This document shows, piece by piece, positions 1 to 13,291 of a stretch of DNA of 37,500 nt. This DNA comes from Eimeria necatrix (taxonomy: Eukaryota; Apicomplexa; Conoidasida; Eucoccidiorida; Eimeriidae). Each line of letters starts with the position of its first letter. Position 1 is the stretch's first letter. Position numbers and translations under genes: made by a program. The notes under the pieces were generated by a model. That model saw nothing but the letters and a program-made list of their open reading frames with translations, made no database searches and had not been told where the DNA came from. The stretch spans positions 15,001 to 52,500 of the forward strand of contig NW_013652420.1 in assembly GCF_000499385.1 (NCBI RefSeq), given 5' to 3'.

Positions 1-923
1 CGGCCGGGTGTGCCGACAGCTGCTGCGTTTCGGCTAAAATGGATTTATTTGTCCATTTATTTATCAAATTTATTTATTTATTTATTTATTCATTTATTTA
101 TTTATTTATTTTATTTCAATTTAATTCAATTTAAACCATTTTAGCTCCTAATTTGCCCCAAAGAGCCCTTGGGAGGCTTTGCTGCGCCGCCGCGGTGTCG
201 GCGCAGCACCGCAGCCTCGGTCTACTGGGTTTTTAAAATGAATTTCCGCCATTTGTTTATTTATTTGCAAATATTCTTTTTTTATTTATTTAAATTTAAA
301 AATAAATTACAAATTTAAAGCAAAATGCGCCGTTTTATCCCAGCTGCAGCAGACGCAGCAGCAGCGCACGCAGCAGCAGCAGCCTCGCTGCAGCAGCAGC
401 TCACGAGGCTGCTGCTGCTGCTCCTTGCTGCTGCAGCAGCAAAGAGCCACCCAGGCAGCAAACAATGCTGCTTGTTCTTCTGCTGCTAGCGCTCTCCCTA
501 CAGCAGTCTCGCGAGTCGCTGCAGCAGCTCACGAGGCTGCTGCTGCTGCTGCCGCTGCTGCTGCTGCTGCTTGCTGCTGCAGCAGCAGCAAAGAAGAAAC
601 GTGGCTGCCGCCAAGGTTGCTTCTGCTTCTGCTGGAGCGCAGCAAGACAGGAGCAGCAGCGGCTGTGGGGCCCCACACGCCCCAAAAACCAGCAGCAGAT
701 TCGGTTTGCTGCTGCTGCTGCTAGCGTAGAGCAAACTACATGTGCTGCCTGTAGGCCATTTGCTGCTGCTGCCGCTGCTGCTGCTGCTGCTGCCGCTGCT
801 GCTGCTGCTGCTGCCGTTGCTGCTGCTGCTGCTGCCGCTGCTGCTGCTGCCGCTGCTGCTGCTGCTGCTGCTCCTGCGGCAGCGAACACTTCGCCTGCAC
901 GAAACCTAAACCTTAATCCCAAG
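1..923. other. Gene-free left flank: AT-rich spacer then CAG/CTG field
   Basis: Bases 1-330 are AT-rich with TTTA runs and show no convincing coding sequence. From about 345 to 890 the DNA is an almost unbroken mixture of CAG and CTG triplets. Every reading frame stays open there only because CAG/CTG runs contain no stops, and the translations are alanine, cysteine, leucine or serine runs without conserved-looking stretches. A GTGGGGCCCCAC palindrome lies at 665-676. I see no gene here, although a 3' UTR of the minus-strand gene ending at 1176 could reach into it. Confidence 0.6.
58..115. repeat. TTTA microsatellite
   Basis: Near-perfect tandem TTTA units with one TTCA interruption, in the AT-rich left flank. 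The same tetranucleotide family recurs at 13813-13865 in the opposite register. Confidence 0.85.
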
Positions 924-963
924 CCCTAAACCCTAAACCCTAAACCCTAAACCCTAAACCCTA
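924..963. repeat. Telomere-like array A (CCCTAAA)
   Basis: Five to six perfect CCCTAAA units, preceded by degenerate units from about 904. It is followed by ordinary sequence, so it is interstitial and not a chromosome end. It lies 212 bases beyond the stop codon of the minus-strand nucleoporin-like gene. Interstitial telomere-like repeats are a known property of repeat-rich segments in Eimeria genomes. Confidence 0.93.
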
Positions 964-1175
964 GCTAACAAAACGACTTTTGCTGCTTCAAAACAAATGG
1001 ACAAAGTTGTACAACTCTAATCCCTATTGAAACAATAAAAGCAAATAGACAAGATGAAGGGGTAAACGCGCCCGCGCAGCTGCTGCAGCAGCAACAGCTG
1101 CTGCTGCAGCAGCTACTCTTGCTGCTGCAGCAGCTACTCTTGCTGCTGCAGCAGCTACTCTTGCTGCTGCAGCAG

Positions 1176-1499
1176 CTACTCTTGCTGCAGCAGCAGCTGC
1201 TCTTGCTGCTGCGGCAGCAGCTGCTCTTGCTGCTGCGGCAGCAGCTGCTGCTTCTGGCGCAGTTGCATCTTTTGCGCCTGCTGCTGCTGCTGCTGCAGCT
1301 GCTGCTGCTGCAGCAGCAGCGGCTCAAGACGACAAACAGATGTGCTGCTGATAAGAGGGAGAAAGCAGCAGCAGCAAAAACTAAACTTGCTCTTGCTGCT
1401 GCGCACTCAGCAGCAAACAAGGGGCCCCACACGGCGAAGCAGCAGCAGCCGAACTCTGGCCCCCAGAAAGCCCCCCAGGGCTCATAAGTTCCCCCTGAC

Positions 1500-1537
<38 letters not shown>

Positions 1538-1639
1538 GCAGCAGCAGCAGGGCAAAATGCAGTGTCTGCAACGTCAAGCTTTGCTGCGCCAGTGTGCTGC
1601 ATCTGCAGCAGAACGCAACTGAAAGTGTGTAATAAACGC

Positions 1640-1679
<40 letters not shown>

Positions 1680-2112
1680 GACTGCTGCTGCTTTGGCTGC
1701 AGCAGCTCCACCAGCAGCAGTTTGCTGCAACTTTAATTTAACTTCTGATCAGCAGCAAAAGGAAGAAAACTGCTCACTGCTTTGAGAAGGGTTTGCTGCA
1801 GCCGAGGCAGCAGCAGCGGCTGCTGCTGCAGCACCGCAGTGCGAAGCTGCAGCAGCAAACGCAGCAAAGGCTGCAGCACAAGCGCATGCTTGCAGTGCCC
1901 AGCAGCAGAAAAGAAATGCAGCAGCAGCAACCATACCAGCAGCAGCAGCATCGGCAATAGGAGCAGCAAACGCAGCAGCAGCAGCAGCAGCAGCAGCAGC
2001 GGCAGCAGGAACAACAGCAGCAGCAAATACCTGGGCCAGTGCTGCTGCTTGCACCTGCAGCTCTTGTGTCGCCTCTCGCTGCTCTCGCAGCGCGGCCTCC
2101 TGCCCAGTGCCA

Positions 2113-2166
<54 letters not shown>

Positions 2167-2285
2167 ACGTGCTTCTCCAGCAGCAGCACTGCTGCCTCCA
2201 GGCGGCCCTGCAGCAGCAGCTGCGGCAGACGGGCCAGTCCACCTCCTTCTTCGTCGAGTTTGTCTTGCAGAAATGCCAGCTAAAG

Positions 2286-2322
<37 letters not shown>

Positions 2323-2591
2323 AGCAGCAGCAGCAGCAGCATAGCAGCAAACCCGTGCAGCACACACAAGGGAACACTTAGCTTAGCTGGGCGTCTCAAC
2401 AACAAGCGAAGCCACAACAGCAGCAGCAGCAGCAGCAGCAACAGAAGCAGCAACAGCAGCAGCAGTGGAAGCAGCAGCAGCAGGAGCAGCAGCAAAAGGT
2501 GGCCCCAGTGGCACTCCGTGTAACTCAGGCTCTGTGTCTCAAAGTAACATTCATATGGCTGCAGCAAAACTGTAGGTTTGCTGCAGGCTGC

Positions 2592-2640
<49 letters not shown>

Positions 2641-2904
2641 ATGCCACGTACGACTTGGGCAGGTATTCGCTGAGGCCCCAAAAGAACAGCAAGAGACTGC
2701 AGCTGCTGCTGCAGCGCTGCGAAAAGTCGCTGGGCCTTTGCACGCTCTGCTGCTGCTGCTGCTGCTGCTGCTGGTCCTGCTGCTGCTGCAGCAGCAGCTC
2801 CTTTGAGCCCCACAAGAGCTGCATCTTTTGCTGCCAAAAGCTTCCAGTGCCTCTCTAGGTGCAGCAGCAACTCATCCCATCGGCTGCGCTGTTGTTTCCC
2901 TTGC

Positions 2905-2961
<57 letters not shown>

Positions 2962-3059
2962 TGTGCCGCCTCGCCCTGAAAGCACAGCAGCACAGCAGCG
3001 GCTTGAAAGTAGGAAACAGCTTTCAGTAGTGCTGGTATGGTGCTGCCGCCGCTGCCGCC

Positions 3060-3096
<37 letters not shown>

Positions 3097-3432
3097 CAGG
3101 TGCTGCTGCTGCTGCCTACTTTTGCTGTGGATCTCAGAGCACAGTAAATAAAGGCGTGGAAAGCCCCCAAAGGGTTCAGTGAGCAGCAGCAGCAAAGACG
3201 AACAGCTGCTGCGAGCTCTCCAAGGAATGCCTGCAGCAGCAGCAACCCATAGCAGCAGCAGCAGCAACCGCAGCAGCAGCCGCAGCAGCAGCAAAACAAG
3301 ACCTCAAAGAACCACACGAGCAGAGGGGCGAGCTGGAGCTGCGGCAGCAAATGAAAGCAGCAAGCTGCAGCAACCTGACAATCAAAGAACGGCAGCACTG
3401 AAAGTTTGCAGGCTGCTGCTGCTGTTGCAATT

Positions 3433-3489
<57 letters not shown>

Positions 3490-3757
3490 TACAAGGCGAG
3501 CTGCTGTCTCTGCTGCAGGCAGCAGCGGCGAATAGGCTGCTTCGTCAACTGAGGCTAGAAGGCATTGAGCCCTGCAGCAGCAAAAGCAGCAGCAGCAGCA
3601 GCAGCAGCTCCTGTTGTACCTAGGGGTACTTTGCGGAGAGGCGCACTTGTAAAAAGCAGCAGCAGCAGCAGCAGCACAACAGCAGAGGCAGCAGCACGAG
3701 CAGAACAAGCCTTAACAGTACCCGAAGCAGCAAAAACGCAAGCAACACAACACAGCA

Positions 3758-3799
<42 letters not shown>

Positions 3800-3938
3800 T
3801 GGCCCACTGCGCAAGAGCTGATATCTGCAGCGCCTCTGAGGCGGAGACTGTGCGGCTTTGCTGCTGCTGCTGCTCCTCCACCAGCGGCAGCTGCAGCTCT
3901 TCTTCCTCGCTGCATGCAGTGACGTCAGAAGCCTGCAT

Positions 3939-3970
<32 letters not shown>

Positions 3971-4264
3971 TATGGCTAGCTGCCGCAGCAGCAGCAAAGG
4001 CGGCAGCTGCGTTACAGCTGCCACAGTGCAGCTTGCAGCTGCCTGCTGTCTTACATCAGACGTCGGAGGTTGCTGCTCTTCACTGAGATCCGTCTGTTGC
4101 TGCTGCTGCTGCTGCAGCTGCTGCTGCTGCAGCAGCTGCTGCTGCAGCAGCTGCTGCTGCTCCTGTTGCTGAAGACGCTTTAGTTGGTGTGCCGCAAGAA
4201 AGGCTTGGGGCAACAGAGCTGTCTGCTCCTTTGAAGCCGCCACGCCGTTTTGCTGCTGCTCCTC

Positions 4265-4316
<52 letters not shown>

Positions 4317-4523
4317 AGCGCAGGCTCTGGCGCAGGAGACAGCGGCCGCGGAGCAGCAGCACGCAGCAGCAGCACTTGCGGCAGCCGCAAATCGCCGCCG
4401 CCTGTGAGCGGCAGCAGCAGCAGCAGCAGCACTGGGGGAACAGTTAAAGTGCTTCCGGGGATTTGCTGCAGCAGCTTTCCACATTGTTGCATTAGTGCAG
4501 CAACACGGGAGAGAGCAGCAAAG

Positions 4524-4559
<36 letters not shown>

Positions 4560-5310
4560 TGCTCCTCGTGCTGCTGCTGCTGCTGCTCTTCATGCTTGTG
4601 TTGTTGCTGCTGCGGCTGCTCTTCCTGCTGCTGTTGCTGCTGCTGCTGCTCTTCCTGCTGCTTCTGCTTCTGCTGCTGCTTGTCCTGCTGCTGCTGCGGC
4701 GACTCGGGCAGCAAAGCTGCTGCTGCTACGCACAGCGCCTTGTACTGCTGCTGCAGATTTGCTGCGCTGTCTAACAAGGGGGAAAGAAGCGGCAGCAAAT
4801 CCTGCAGCAGCAAATCCTGCAGCAGCAAACCGCGCAGCAGCAGCTGCTGCTGCCCCTGGCTGCGCCCCTCCTGCTGCTGCATGCAGCGCCACTGTGCTGC
4901 TGCTGCCAGCTCTTGCTGCAGCGCTGCAGTGGCCTGCAGCAGCCACTGGGGAAAGCTGCCGGCGGGGTCTTGCTGCTGCTGCTGCTGCTGCTGCTGCGGG
5001 ACGAGCTGGAGCCTGAAGCAAAAGCACCCCGTGGCATTTTCTGCTGCAAAGTAAACAGCAGCAGCAAAGCAGCAGCAACAAGAGGGCAGCAGCAACAAGA
5101 GAGCAGCAGCAACAAGAGAGCAGCAGCAACGAGCCACTAACCATGCAGCAGCGCCTTGCAGCAAACAGAGGCGCGCAGCAGCTTCTACAGCTCCGGTTTC
5201 CTGCTGCTCCTCCAGCAGCAACTGCAGCAGAAAGGAACACAAGGCAGCAGCAGCAGCTGCAGCAAAGGCTGCGGGCCCTGCCCCGCAGTCCACGCAGCAG
5301 CAGCAGCAGC

Positions 5311-5347
<37 letters not shown>

Positions 5348-5490
5348 AAAGGCCACACACGGCTTACTGCTGCTGCAGCACGAGGGGCCCCTGCATGCGC
5401 CCCATGGTAAGCAGCAAGGCGGTGCAGCAGCCGCCGCGCTTGGATTGCTGCTGCAGCACAAGCTGCTGACACAGCAGAGAGCTTGAGGCG

Positions 5491-5523
<33 letters not shown>

Positions 5524-6257
5524 GCCTGCTGCTGCTGCGACTTCCGCTCCGGCTTCCCCAGGACGCGAGGAAGCAGCAGCTGCTGCTGCAGCAGCGCCGC
5601 GGAGTATAGACAGCGGGTCAGAGGCGCTGTACTGTGCTGCTGCTGCTGCTGCTGCTGCTGCTTCCGCCTGCAGCAAGCGAGCAGCAAGAGCTTTCTCTGC
5701 TTCGGAAGCCACAGCAGAGCCACAGGTCTCCCCAGAAACTTCCTCTGCTGCAGCGCCTGCTGCTGCTGCTGCTGCTGGTATTGCTGCTGCTGCTGCTTCT
5801 TTCTGTTGCAGCACACGGGACTTCAACATGAGGCGCAGCAGCAGCAGCAGCAGCAGCAAGGCCCCTGCCTTGTCGCCCCACTGCTGCTGCATCAGCTGCA
5901 GCTGCTGCAGGGCCCGACAGACGCAGCCATCCGCTATAAGTGCTGCTGCTGCCAGGCGCCTGGTTTGCTGCAGCAGGTCGCGTGCTGCTGCTGAGTCAGG
6001 GTCTGCAGCAGCAGCTGCTGCTGCTGCTTCTGCTGCAAGCAGCAACATCTCGGTGCGCATGCACGGCCCCACAACGTCCTCGCCAGCAGCAGCAGCAGCA
6101 GCTGCTGCTGCTGCTGCGTCTGCAGCAAGCCGTGGGTATCTGTGTACCGGCAGCAGCACGAGGTGCGGCGCAGTTGCTGCTGCCTGCTGAGCCAGCAGCA
6201 GCAGCAGCCGAGCTCGGTAGGTGTATCCAGCTGCTGCTGCGGCTCCAGAGCCTGCTA

Positions 6258-6291
<34 letters not shown>

Positions 6292-6570
6292 CTCTGCGTG
6301 CTGCAGGTACATGTCCACTGTTTGCTTCAGCACAGCCATGGCGCCCGAGACCCTTGCTGCAGCAGCAGCTGCTGCAGCAGGCAAATTCAGGCACACGCTG
6401 CTGCTGCTAGTGCTGCTGCTGCAGCTGCTGCGCTGCAGCGACTGCAGCAGCAGCAGCTGCAGCGACAGACGCAGCATTCGAAGCTCCTTAGACACGGGCT
6501 GCTGGAACAGCAGCAGAAAGGCCTCAGCAGCCTGCAGCAGCAGCACACAGCGGGATGCACAACGCATTCA

Positions 6571-6601
<31 letters not shown>

Positions 6602-7026
6602 CAGAGGCAGTAGCAACAACAGCGGCAGCAGAGGCGGCAGCAGCAGCAGCAAGGGCAGGAGCAGCAGCATCAGCTGCAGCTGCTGCATCTGGTATTTGCA
6701 GCAGCAGCAGCAGCAGCAGAAAGCAGCAGCAGCAGGGGGAGCTCACTTCGCTGCTCTCAGTAGCAGCAGCACAAGAGGCATTGAGTGCGTTAAGTACAGC
6801 AGCACCTGCGCCGCATGCGCCCTTGTGCAGCAGCAGTTGCTGCTGCTGCTGCTGCAGCAACAGCAGCAGCGCTGCCTTCGGGGATTTGCTGCTGCGCATA
6901 GGACTTCCTGCTGCTGTGGAGTAAAAAGGAGCAGCAGCAGCAGCAGCAGATGGACCACCAAACGCCCCACAAAGGCCTTTAAACCATTCCGCCTGAGCAG
7001 CAAAAAGACACGCCCTAAACACTCCT

Positions 7027-7063
<37 letters not shown>

Positions 7064-7200
7064 CGACACTCGATGCAGCAGCAGCAGCAGCAGCAGAACG
7101 ACACTCGATGCAGCAGCAGCAACAAAATCAAAAGCTCTTGCCAGCAGTACGTACAGTTTCTCTTATCCGCTCCAGCTGCGCCTCCAGGCTCTCACGGGAT

Positions 7201-7245
<45 letters not shown>

Positions 7246-7558
7246 GTTTGCTGCTTCAGCTGCCAAGAAGCCGCGAGCAGCAGCTGCTCCCCCACTACTC
7301 TGTCGGCATGAGTGGCGCTGGCTGCAGCAGCAGCAAAACGAACAAGTTGTGCCAGCTGTCGTTGTCGAAGGTGTTGCTGCTGCTGCTGCTGCTGCTGCTG
7401 CAACTTTTGCTGCTGCTGCTGCTGTTGCTGCTGCTGTGCATGGTCCCTGTCAAGGCACTCTTGCCAGCTGCAACTCTCCGCAGGCAGCCAAAAGGGCAAA
7501 AAGCAGCGAGCCACAGCAGCATCTGCTGCTTCGCAGTCATGCTGCTGTTGCTGCTGCT

Positions 7559-7616
<58 letters not shown>

Positions 7617-7748
7617 CTGAGTGTTCGAGCCCTTGCTGCTGCTGCCGCCTTTGCTGCCCTCGCTTTTTGCGCTAGAAATCTGCCGGCAAAGTCGGTCTGA
7701 GAGGGCCGCGCATGCAGCAGCAGCAGCAGCAGGGACGAGAGGCAGTTC

Positions 7749-7786
<38 letters not shown>

Positions 7787-8920
7787 CGGTAGAAGCACCC
7801 GCCAGACTTGTGCTCTCGCGCACCTGGAGCTGCTGCTGCACCACACCGAGAAGCAGCAGCCGCCACATTGGTGAAGAAGAAAGCAGCAGGCGCTGCTGCA
7901 GCACGGCGGCCACCTGCTGCTGCTGCTGCTGCTGCTGCAGCTGCTGCTGCAGCTGCGGGCGAGCCTGCGCGGAGTTCAAGTTGCTGCTGCAGCCCGAGAG
8001 AAGAAGACACAAGGCGCTGCCCCGCTGCAGCATCCTGGCAGCAAGAGTGCTGATGGGTCCATCTGAAGAGAGTTCAGTTTGCTGCTGCTGCTGCTGCTGC
8101 TGCCGCTGCTGCCGCTGCTGCTCCTGCTGCAGCTGGTCCAGCAGCAGCAGCCTCTGCAGCCTTTGCTGCCGCTTCTCCTCGCTTGCTGCCAACATCAAAT
8201 CTACACACTGCTGCTGCTGCGGCAGCAGCAGCAGCAGCAAGCAATCCTGCAGAGCTGCGACCAGCGGTTGCTGCTGCAGCAGCAGCAGCTCCCCGTGCTG
8301 CAGCTGCGCATGCACAGTGCATACACCCGAGTCACGCAGCAGCAGCGGGACAGAAGGACTTGTTTGGTTGCTTTGCTGCTGCTGCTGCTGCTGCATCTGG
8401 GGCTGCTGCTGCTGCTGCTGCTGCTGCTGTTCCAACGCTTGCTGCTGCGCCGTGGGAGGGAAAATAGCAGCGAGTGGCCAAGTCTCTGCAGCAGAGGAGA
8501 AGGCAGCGGCAGCAGCAGCAGCTGCTGCTGCACCTCCCGCTGCTGCTGCTGCTTTCGGCATGAGGGTTTGCTGTTGCTGCTGTAAGAACCGGCCCCACAC
8601 CTCAGAGGCTCCCAGCTGCAGCGGCAGCAGCAGCAGCTGCTGCTGCTGCTGCTCCTCCTGCTGATGAGCCAGCCACAGCAGCAGGGACACACAGGCACTT
8701 ACAGCAGCACGCTGCAGCAGCGGTCCTGCTGCTGCAGTTGCTGCTGCAGCGCCGGCCGCTGCAGCTCCTGCAGCATCTCCTAGAAGCAGCCTCTCTGCTG
8801 TTGTTGCTGCTGCTGCTGCAGTTTCTGCTGCTGCTGCTGCTGCCTGCTTAGTGAGTCCCCACAGAACCCGCTGCAGCAGCGTCACTTCCCAGTCCTCTGC
8901 TGCTGTTCCCGCGGCTGTTC

Positions 8921-8956
<36 letters not shown>

Positions 8957-9096
8957 CAATTCGCCGAGCAGTGGCCGCCGCTTGCTGCAGCAGCAGGCGA
9001 TCCCTGAAGCAGCAGCTTCTGCTGCTGCTGCGGAGGGCCCTAAGAGCCCCTAAAGAAAGGGCAGACGGCCCTGGGAAGCAGCAGGCGCTGTGGGAC

Positions 9097-9142
<46 letters not shown>

Positions 9143-9440
9143 TGTTCCTCAGGAAATCATCTTCTGCAGAGCTCTGAACGGTGTAGTAGCTGCTGCTCTC
9201 GCTGACGCTGCGTCCGCTGCTGCTGCTGCGTCTGCTGCTGCTGCCGCTGCTGCTGCAGCTGCTGCTGCAGCTCGCAGACAGGCTCTCAGCTGCTGCAGCA
9301 TCTAAGCTGCTGCCACACGGCTGCAGCGCATGCAGCAAGCAGCAGCAAACTCTGCCTCTTCCCAGGATTTTCACGCAGTGTCTCGCCACCTGCAGCAGCA
9401 GCAGCTCCACTGCTTCCTCTTCCTCGGCTTGCTGCGGCAA

Positions 9441-9496
<56 letters not shown>

Positions 9497-9628
9497 GCAG
9501 CTGCCCCCGGAGCCGCCAGAGAAGGCTGCAGCAAAGTGCCCACCGCCACTGCTGCTGCTGCTGCTGCGGCATGCTAAGAACCGGCAGCAGCACCGGAGGC
9601 TCTGCTGCAAGGTTCACAGCCAGTAGAG

Positions 9629-9663
<35 letters not shown>

Positions 9664-9869
9664 GGCTGACACAGCCACAGCGTGTCTCCCACCAGCAGCG
9701 CAGTGCCGCTGTTGCCGCTGCAAGCAGCAGCAGCAGCAAGAGAGCAGGCGCAGCGGACAGCGGCATCTGCTGCTGCTGCAGTGGCACTGACACAGCAGCA
9801 ACAACTGCTGCAGAGCGTGGGGAGACGCACAGCAGCAGCAGCCACGCTGCAGCTTCCCCTGTCACCTCT

Positions 9870-9901
<32 letters not shown>

Positions 9902-10041
9902 TCGTGGCGCAACGCAGAACATGCAGAAATATCTCGATGGCGTTGCTGCTGCTGCTGCTGTTGGAACTGCTGCCATGCAGAGCACCGTCAGCTGCTGCTG
10001 CTGCTGCTGCTGCTGTCCCCACAGCAATCGGATTGGGAAGC

Positions 10042-10073
<32 letters not shown>

Positions 10074-10190
10074 CGCGGCAGCAGAGCTGCAGCAGCCCTC
10101 AGCCTCCCCAAGGAGAAGCAGCAGCCTCTGCTGCTGTACAGACACCGCAGCTCAGAGGAAACTGCAGCGCTGCTGCTGAACACCTCACCT

Positions 10191-10231
<41 letters not shown>

Positions 10232-10457
10232 AAGGTACAGCAGCAGCGCCTCCGCCTTTGGAGGCGCTGCAGCCTTAAGTGGGGCCCCTGCGGGGCGCAG
10301 CACTGGGGACTCTGCAGCAGCAGCACTGCTGCAGCAGCTGCAGCAGCAGCTGCTGCCGCTGCTGCTGCAGTACGCGTAGCACTCCGCTGCATCTGCTGCT
10401 GCTTCTTCCTCCTGCTGCTGCTCCCTCCAGGCGCTGTGAAGGAGGCAGCAGCTATCC

Positions 10458-10488
<31 letters not shown>

Positions 10489-10749
10489 AGCAGCATGCTG
10501 CAAAAACAGCAGCAGCAGCACGCGGAGTGGGCGGCAGCGACAGCAGCAGCGGCGCTCCTGCAGCACGCTGCAGCAGCAGCAGATCTGCCCCAATGACAAA
10601 AAGCTGCTGCTGCCTGTCAGCAGCAGCAGCAGCATCTGCTGCAGCAGCAGCTGCGGTGGCAGCTGCTGCTGTTTCTCCAGGCGCTGCTGCTGCTCTAGCA
10701 GCAGACCGTCTTTTCTTAAGGGGAGGAGGACTACTATAGTCTAGTTCAT

Positions 10750-10803
<54 letters not shown>

Positions 10804-11386
10804 ATAAGCACCAACAGAGGCACGCTGTATATACACTTGAAAGGGATACACTAGGCAGCTGCTGCGGGCCTTGGGGTTGTGGCTGTGCAGCAGCAGCAGC
10901 AGCAGCAGCAGCAGCTGTTGCTGCAGTTGTTGCTGCTGCTGTCGAACAGCTGCAGCAGCCACCCAGCGCCAGCAGCAGCCGAAGAAGTTGCTGCTTTCCC
11001 TCCAGAAATGCTGCAACAGCAATTACTCTGCTGCTGCAGCAGCTACAGGAGCTGCTGCTGCAGCAGCTGCTGCCGGCTGCTGCAGTTGTCTTGCTGCTGC
11101 TTTCAGCAGCAACAACAGAAGCAGCAGCACTTGAAACATTGAGCTGCAGCGGCAGCTGGATCCTGCCCATGAGCCGGCCTCGTGCAGCAGCTGCTGCTGC
11201 ATCTGCTGCTGCTGCATCTGCTGCTGCTGCATCTGCTGCTACTGCATCTGCTGCTGCTGCTGCATCTGCCCTTGCTGCTGCTGCTGCTGCTGCATCTGCT
11301 GCTGCTGCTGCATCCTTTGCAGAAAGCTGCGGCGCCGGAGGGGACGTCAGCCACAGCAGCAGCTCCCGTGGCCTCAGCTCGCTGCA

Positions 11387-11423
<37 letters not shown>

Positions 11424-11586
11424 ATGTTCGCAGCAGCAGAAAGGAGCTGCAAGCGTCGGCAGCAAGGGATTCAGCAACAGCAGCAGACCAGAGACTGCAG
11501 CAAGGGCAACGGCAACAGCAGCAGAGCAGCAGCAGCAGCAGCACGGTAGCAGCAAAAATAGGACAGCAACAGCACCAGAGTAGCAA

Positions 11587-11625
<39 letters not shown>

Positions 11626-11682
11626 AAGCCACTCACAGAGAGATGTGGTGTGAGGGGGCAACGTCAAGACCAATAAAACGGC

Positions 11683-11721
<39 letters not shown>

Positions 11722-11857
11722 CATACTGGGGGACGCAGCAGCTGCTGCTGCTGCAGCCAGCATTGCTGCTGCTGCTGCAGCAGCAGCAGCAACTTATGCT
11801 GGGAAAGCCAACTCCCAAGGGGGTTTCTGCCCCTATTAAGGGGCAAAGGGAGCTCAT
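1176..11857 (-). CDS. Nup155/Nup170-like nucleoporin (multi-exon)
   Basis: Probable scaffold nucleoporin of the nuclear pore inner ring, with an N-terminal propeller and a C-terminal alpha-solenoid. Exons inferred on the minus strand: 11857-11637, 11381 onward through to 7155 (at least one unplaced intron near 9.6-10.1 kb), 6992-6747, 6531-5368, 5221-5142, 5012-4016, 3932-3808, 3571-3493, one short exon near 3.2 kb, about 2970-2652, 2279-2031, 1846-1778, and a last Gln-rich exon to 1176. Splice phases agree at nearly all joins. Segments resembling the family include [14 protein letters not shown] then VDLMLAAS then STLAARML (8.3-8.0 kb), [12 protein letters not shown] spliced to [13 protein letters not shown] (7155/6992), [11 protein letters not shown] (5.9-6.0 kb), [12 protein letters not shown] spliced to AQCLLASV (3808/3571), and IPAQV spliced to [14 protein letters not shown] (2652/2279). 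An NLS-like PLKKRR lies near 10.7 kb. Long Gln/Ala/Ser runs inflate the protein. The start ATG at 11857 is a guess. The propeller half is poorly resolved. Confidence 0.62.
11185..11311. repeat. 15-bp coding minisatellite (Ala4-Asp)
   Basis: Imperfect tandem units of GCTGCTGCTGCATCT, in exon 2 of the nucleoporin-like gene. On the minus strand each unit gives four alanines and an aspartate. Similar units occur at 27281-27455 inside VPS41. Confidence 0.85.
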
Positions 11858-12035
11858 TAGGAGGGCAGCAGCAGCAGCAGCACTGCCGACTGCTGCTGCT
11901 GCGCCTGCTGCTGCTGCTGACACTTGCTGCTGCTGCTGCTGCTGCTGGAGCTGGAGCTGCTGCAGCAAACTAATCAATAAACCACTACCATTTTTGCCCT
12001 GGACAAAGGCGCCCGTAGCCGTGGGTCGCAGCAGC

Positions 12036-12077
12036 AAACCCTAAACCCTAAACCCTAAACCCTAAACCCTAAACCCT
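12036..12077. repeat. Telomere-like array B (CCCTAAA)
   Basis: About five and a half perfect CCCTAAA units, 178 bases upstream of the proposed start of the minus-strand nucleoporin-like gene. Its orientation matches array A at the other end of that gene. Confidence 0.93.
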
Positions 12078-12189
12078 GGGGGCCCCCCACTGTAAGGCGC
12101 CAATGAGCTGCTGCTGCAGGGCCTAGCCGCAGAAGCAGAAGCATTTGGGCCTTCATTGATATTAATTTTTATTTTAAAAAGCAACAAAA

Positions 12190-12221
<32 letters not shown>

Positions 12222-12237
12222 AAGGGGGGCCCCCACT

Positions 12238-12271
<34 letters not shown>

Positions 12272-12396
12272 CCGCTGCCGCCACGGCTGCATGCCCATTG
12301 GGCAACCAGCCCCAAACACCTTTTTGTTTAGATCATTGAAAACAAAAAGCAGCAGCAACGGCAACGCGACATTTTGCTGCTGGCTTCTGCAGCAGC

Positions 12397-12427
<31 letters not shown>

Positions 12428-12494
12428 GGGGTGTGTCACCCCCAGCAGCACAGCGACAGCAGCAGCAGCGCACCGAGTGCACACAGCAGCAACC

Positions 12495-12525
<31 letters not shown>

Positions 12526-12740
12526 TTTGCTGCTGCCGTCCTGCCGGGGTCCACGAGAGCAGCAAAGACAGAGAGAAGCGCCAGGCAGCAGGTGCTGCTG
12601 CTGCTGCTGCTGCTGCAGCAAGCTGCTGCTGCTGCTGCAGATTTAAACTTAAATAGTTTTGCTGCTGCTGCCTTTCTGCTGCAGTGCGCGCTGCGCGCTG
12701 CGGTGTATGTACACCTGAAACTGCCTGCACTTTCCAAAAT
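12078..12740. other. CAG-rich spacer, no gene seen
   Basis: Alternating CAG and CTG runs separated by short AT-rich pieces. Open frames on both strands are low-complexity and lack conserved-looking segments. A TGTAC-type palindrome (GGTGTATGTACACC) lies at 12702-12715. Confidence 0.55.
12702..12715. repeat. TGTAC-family palindrome
   Basis: GGTGTATGTACACC, one mismatch from the palindrome GGTGTACGTACACC. One of about ten scattered copies in the window, mostly intergenic. Confidence 0.6.
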
Positions 12741-12751
12741 CCATTTTCGGC

Positions 12752-12881
12752 ATTTAATTTAATTTAATTTAATTTAATTTAATTTAATTTAATTTAATTT
12801 AATTGATTTAATTAATTAATTTAATTTAATTAATTTAATTAATTAATTTAATTTAATTAATTAATTTAATTTAATTAATTT
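12752..12881. repeat. AATTT/TTAA satellite
   Basis: A run of AATTT units changing into TTAATTAA-rich units. Pure AT and highly self-complementary. It marks the edge of the 12.9-13.5 kb AT-rich spacer. Confidence 0.85.
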
Positions 12882-13254
12882 TTGTTCTTCTGCTCAAAGA
12901 CAGCACAAATGTTCCCACTTTGTCTTCAAAAGAAATAAAATAAAAAATTAAAAATGAATTTAAAATAAAATTTTAAATTATAAAAATGAATTTTAAAATA
13001 TATTTTTGAATTATAAAAAGTAATTAAAAAGAATCTTTTTTTAAATGTTAAAACTAATTTAAAAGAATCTTATTTTTAGAATATGTCTTTATTAAAAGAA
13101 GTAAAAGTGTCGAAGTGGTAAATCTTTTATTTATTTATTTTTGATTTAATTTATTTAAAATAAATTTAAATAAAAATAAATAAATAAATAAAATGCTGAG
13201 GCCCCAGAAGTGCCTCAAAAAGGAACTGCTGCTGCTGCTGCTGCTACATTTTGT

Positions 13255-13291
<37 letters not shown>

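Noticed and set aside
401..2381. Separate small genes in the CAG field and the 3' part of the nucleoporin-like gene
   Set aside because: Open frames at 401-930 are homopolymers only. The protein-like pieces at 1176-2290 fit as phase-matched exons of the larger minus-strand gene.
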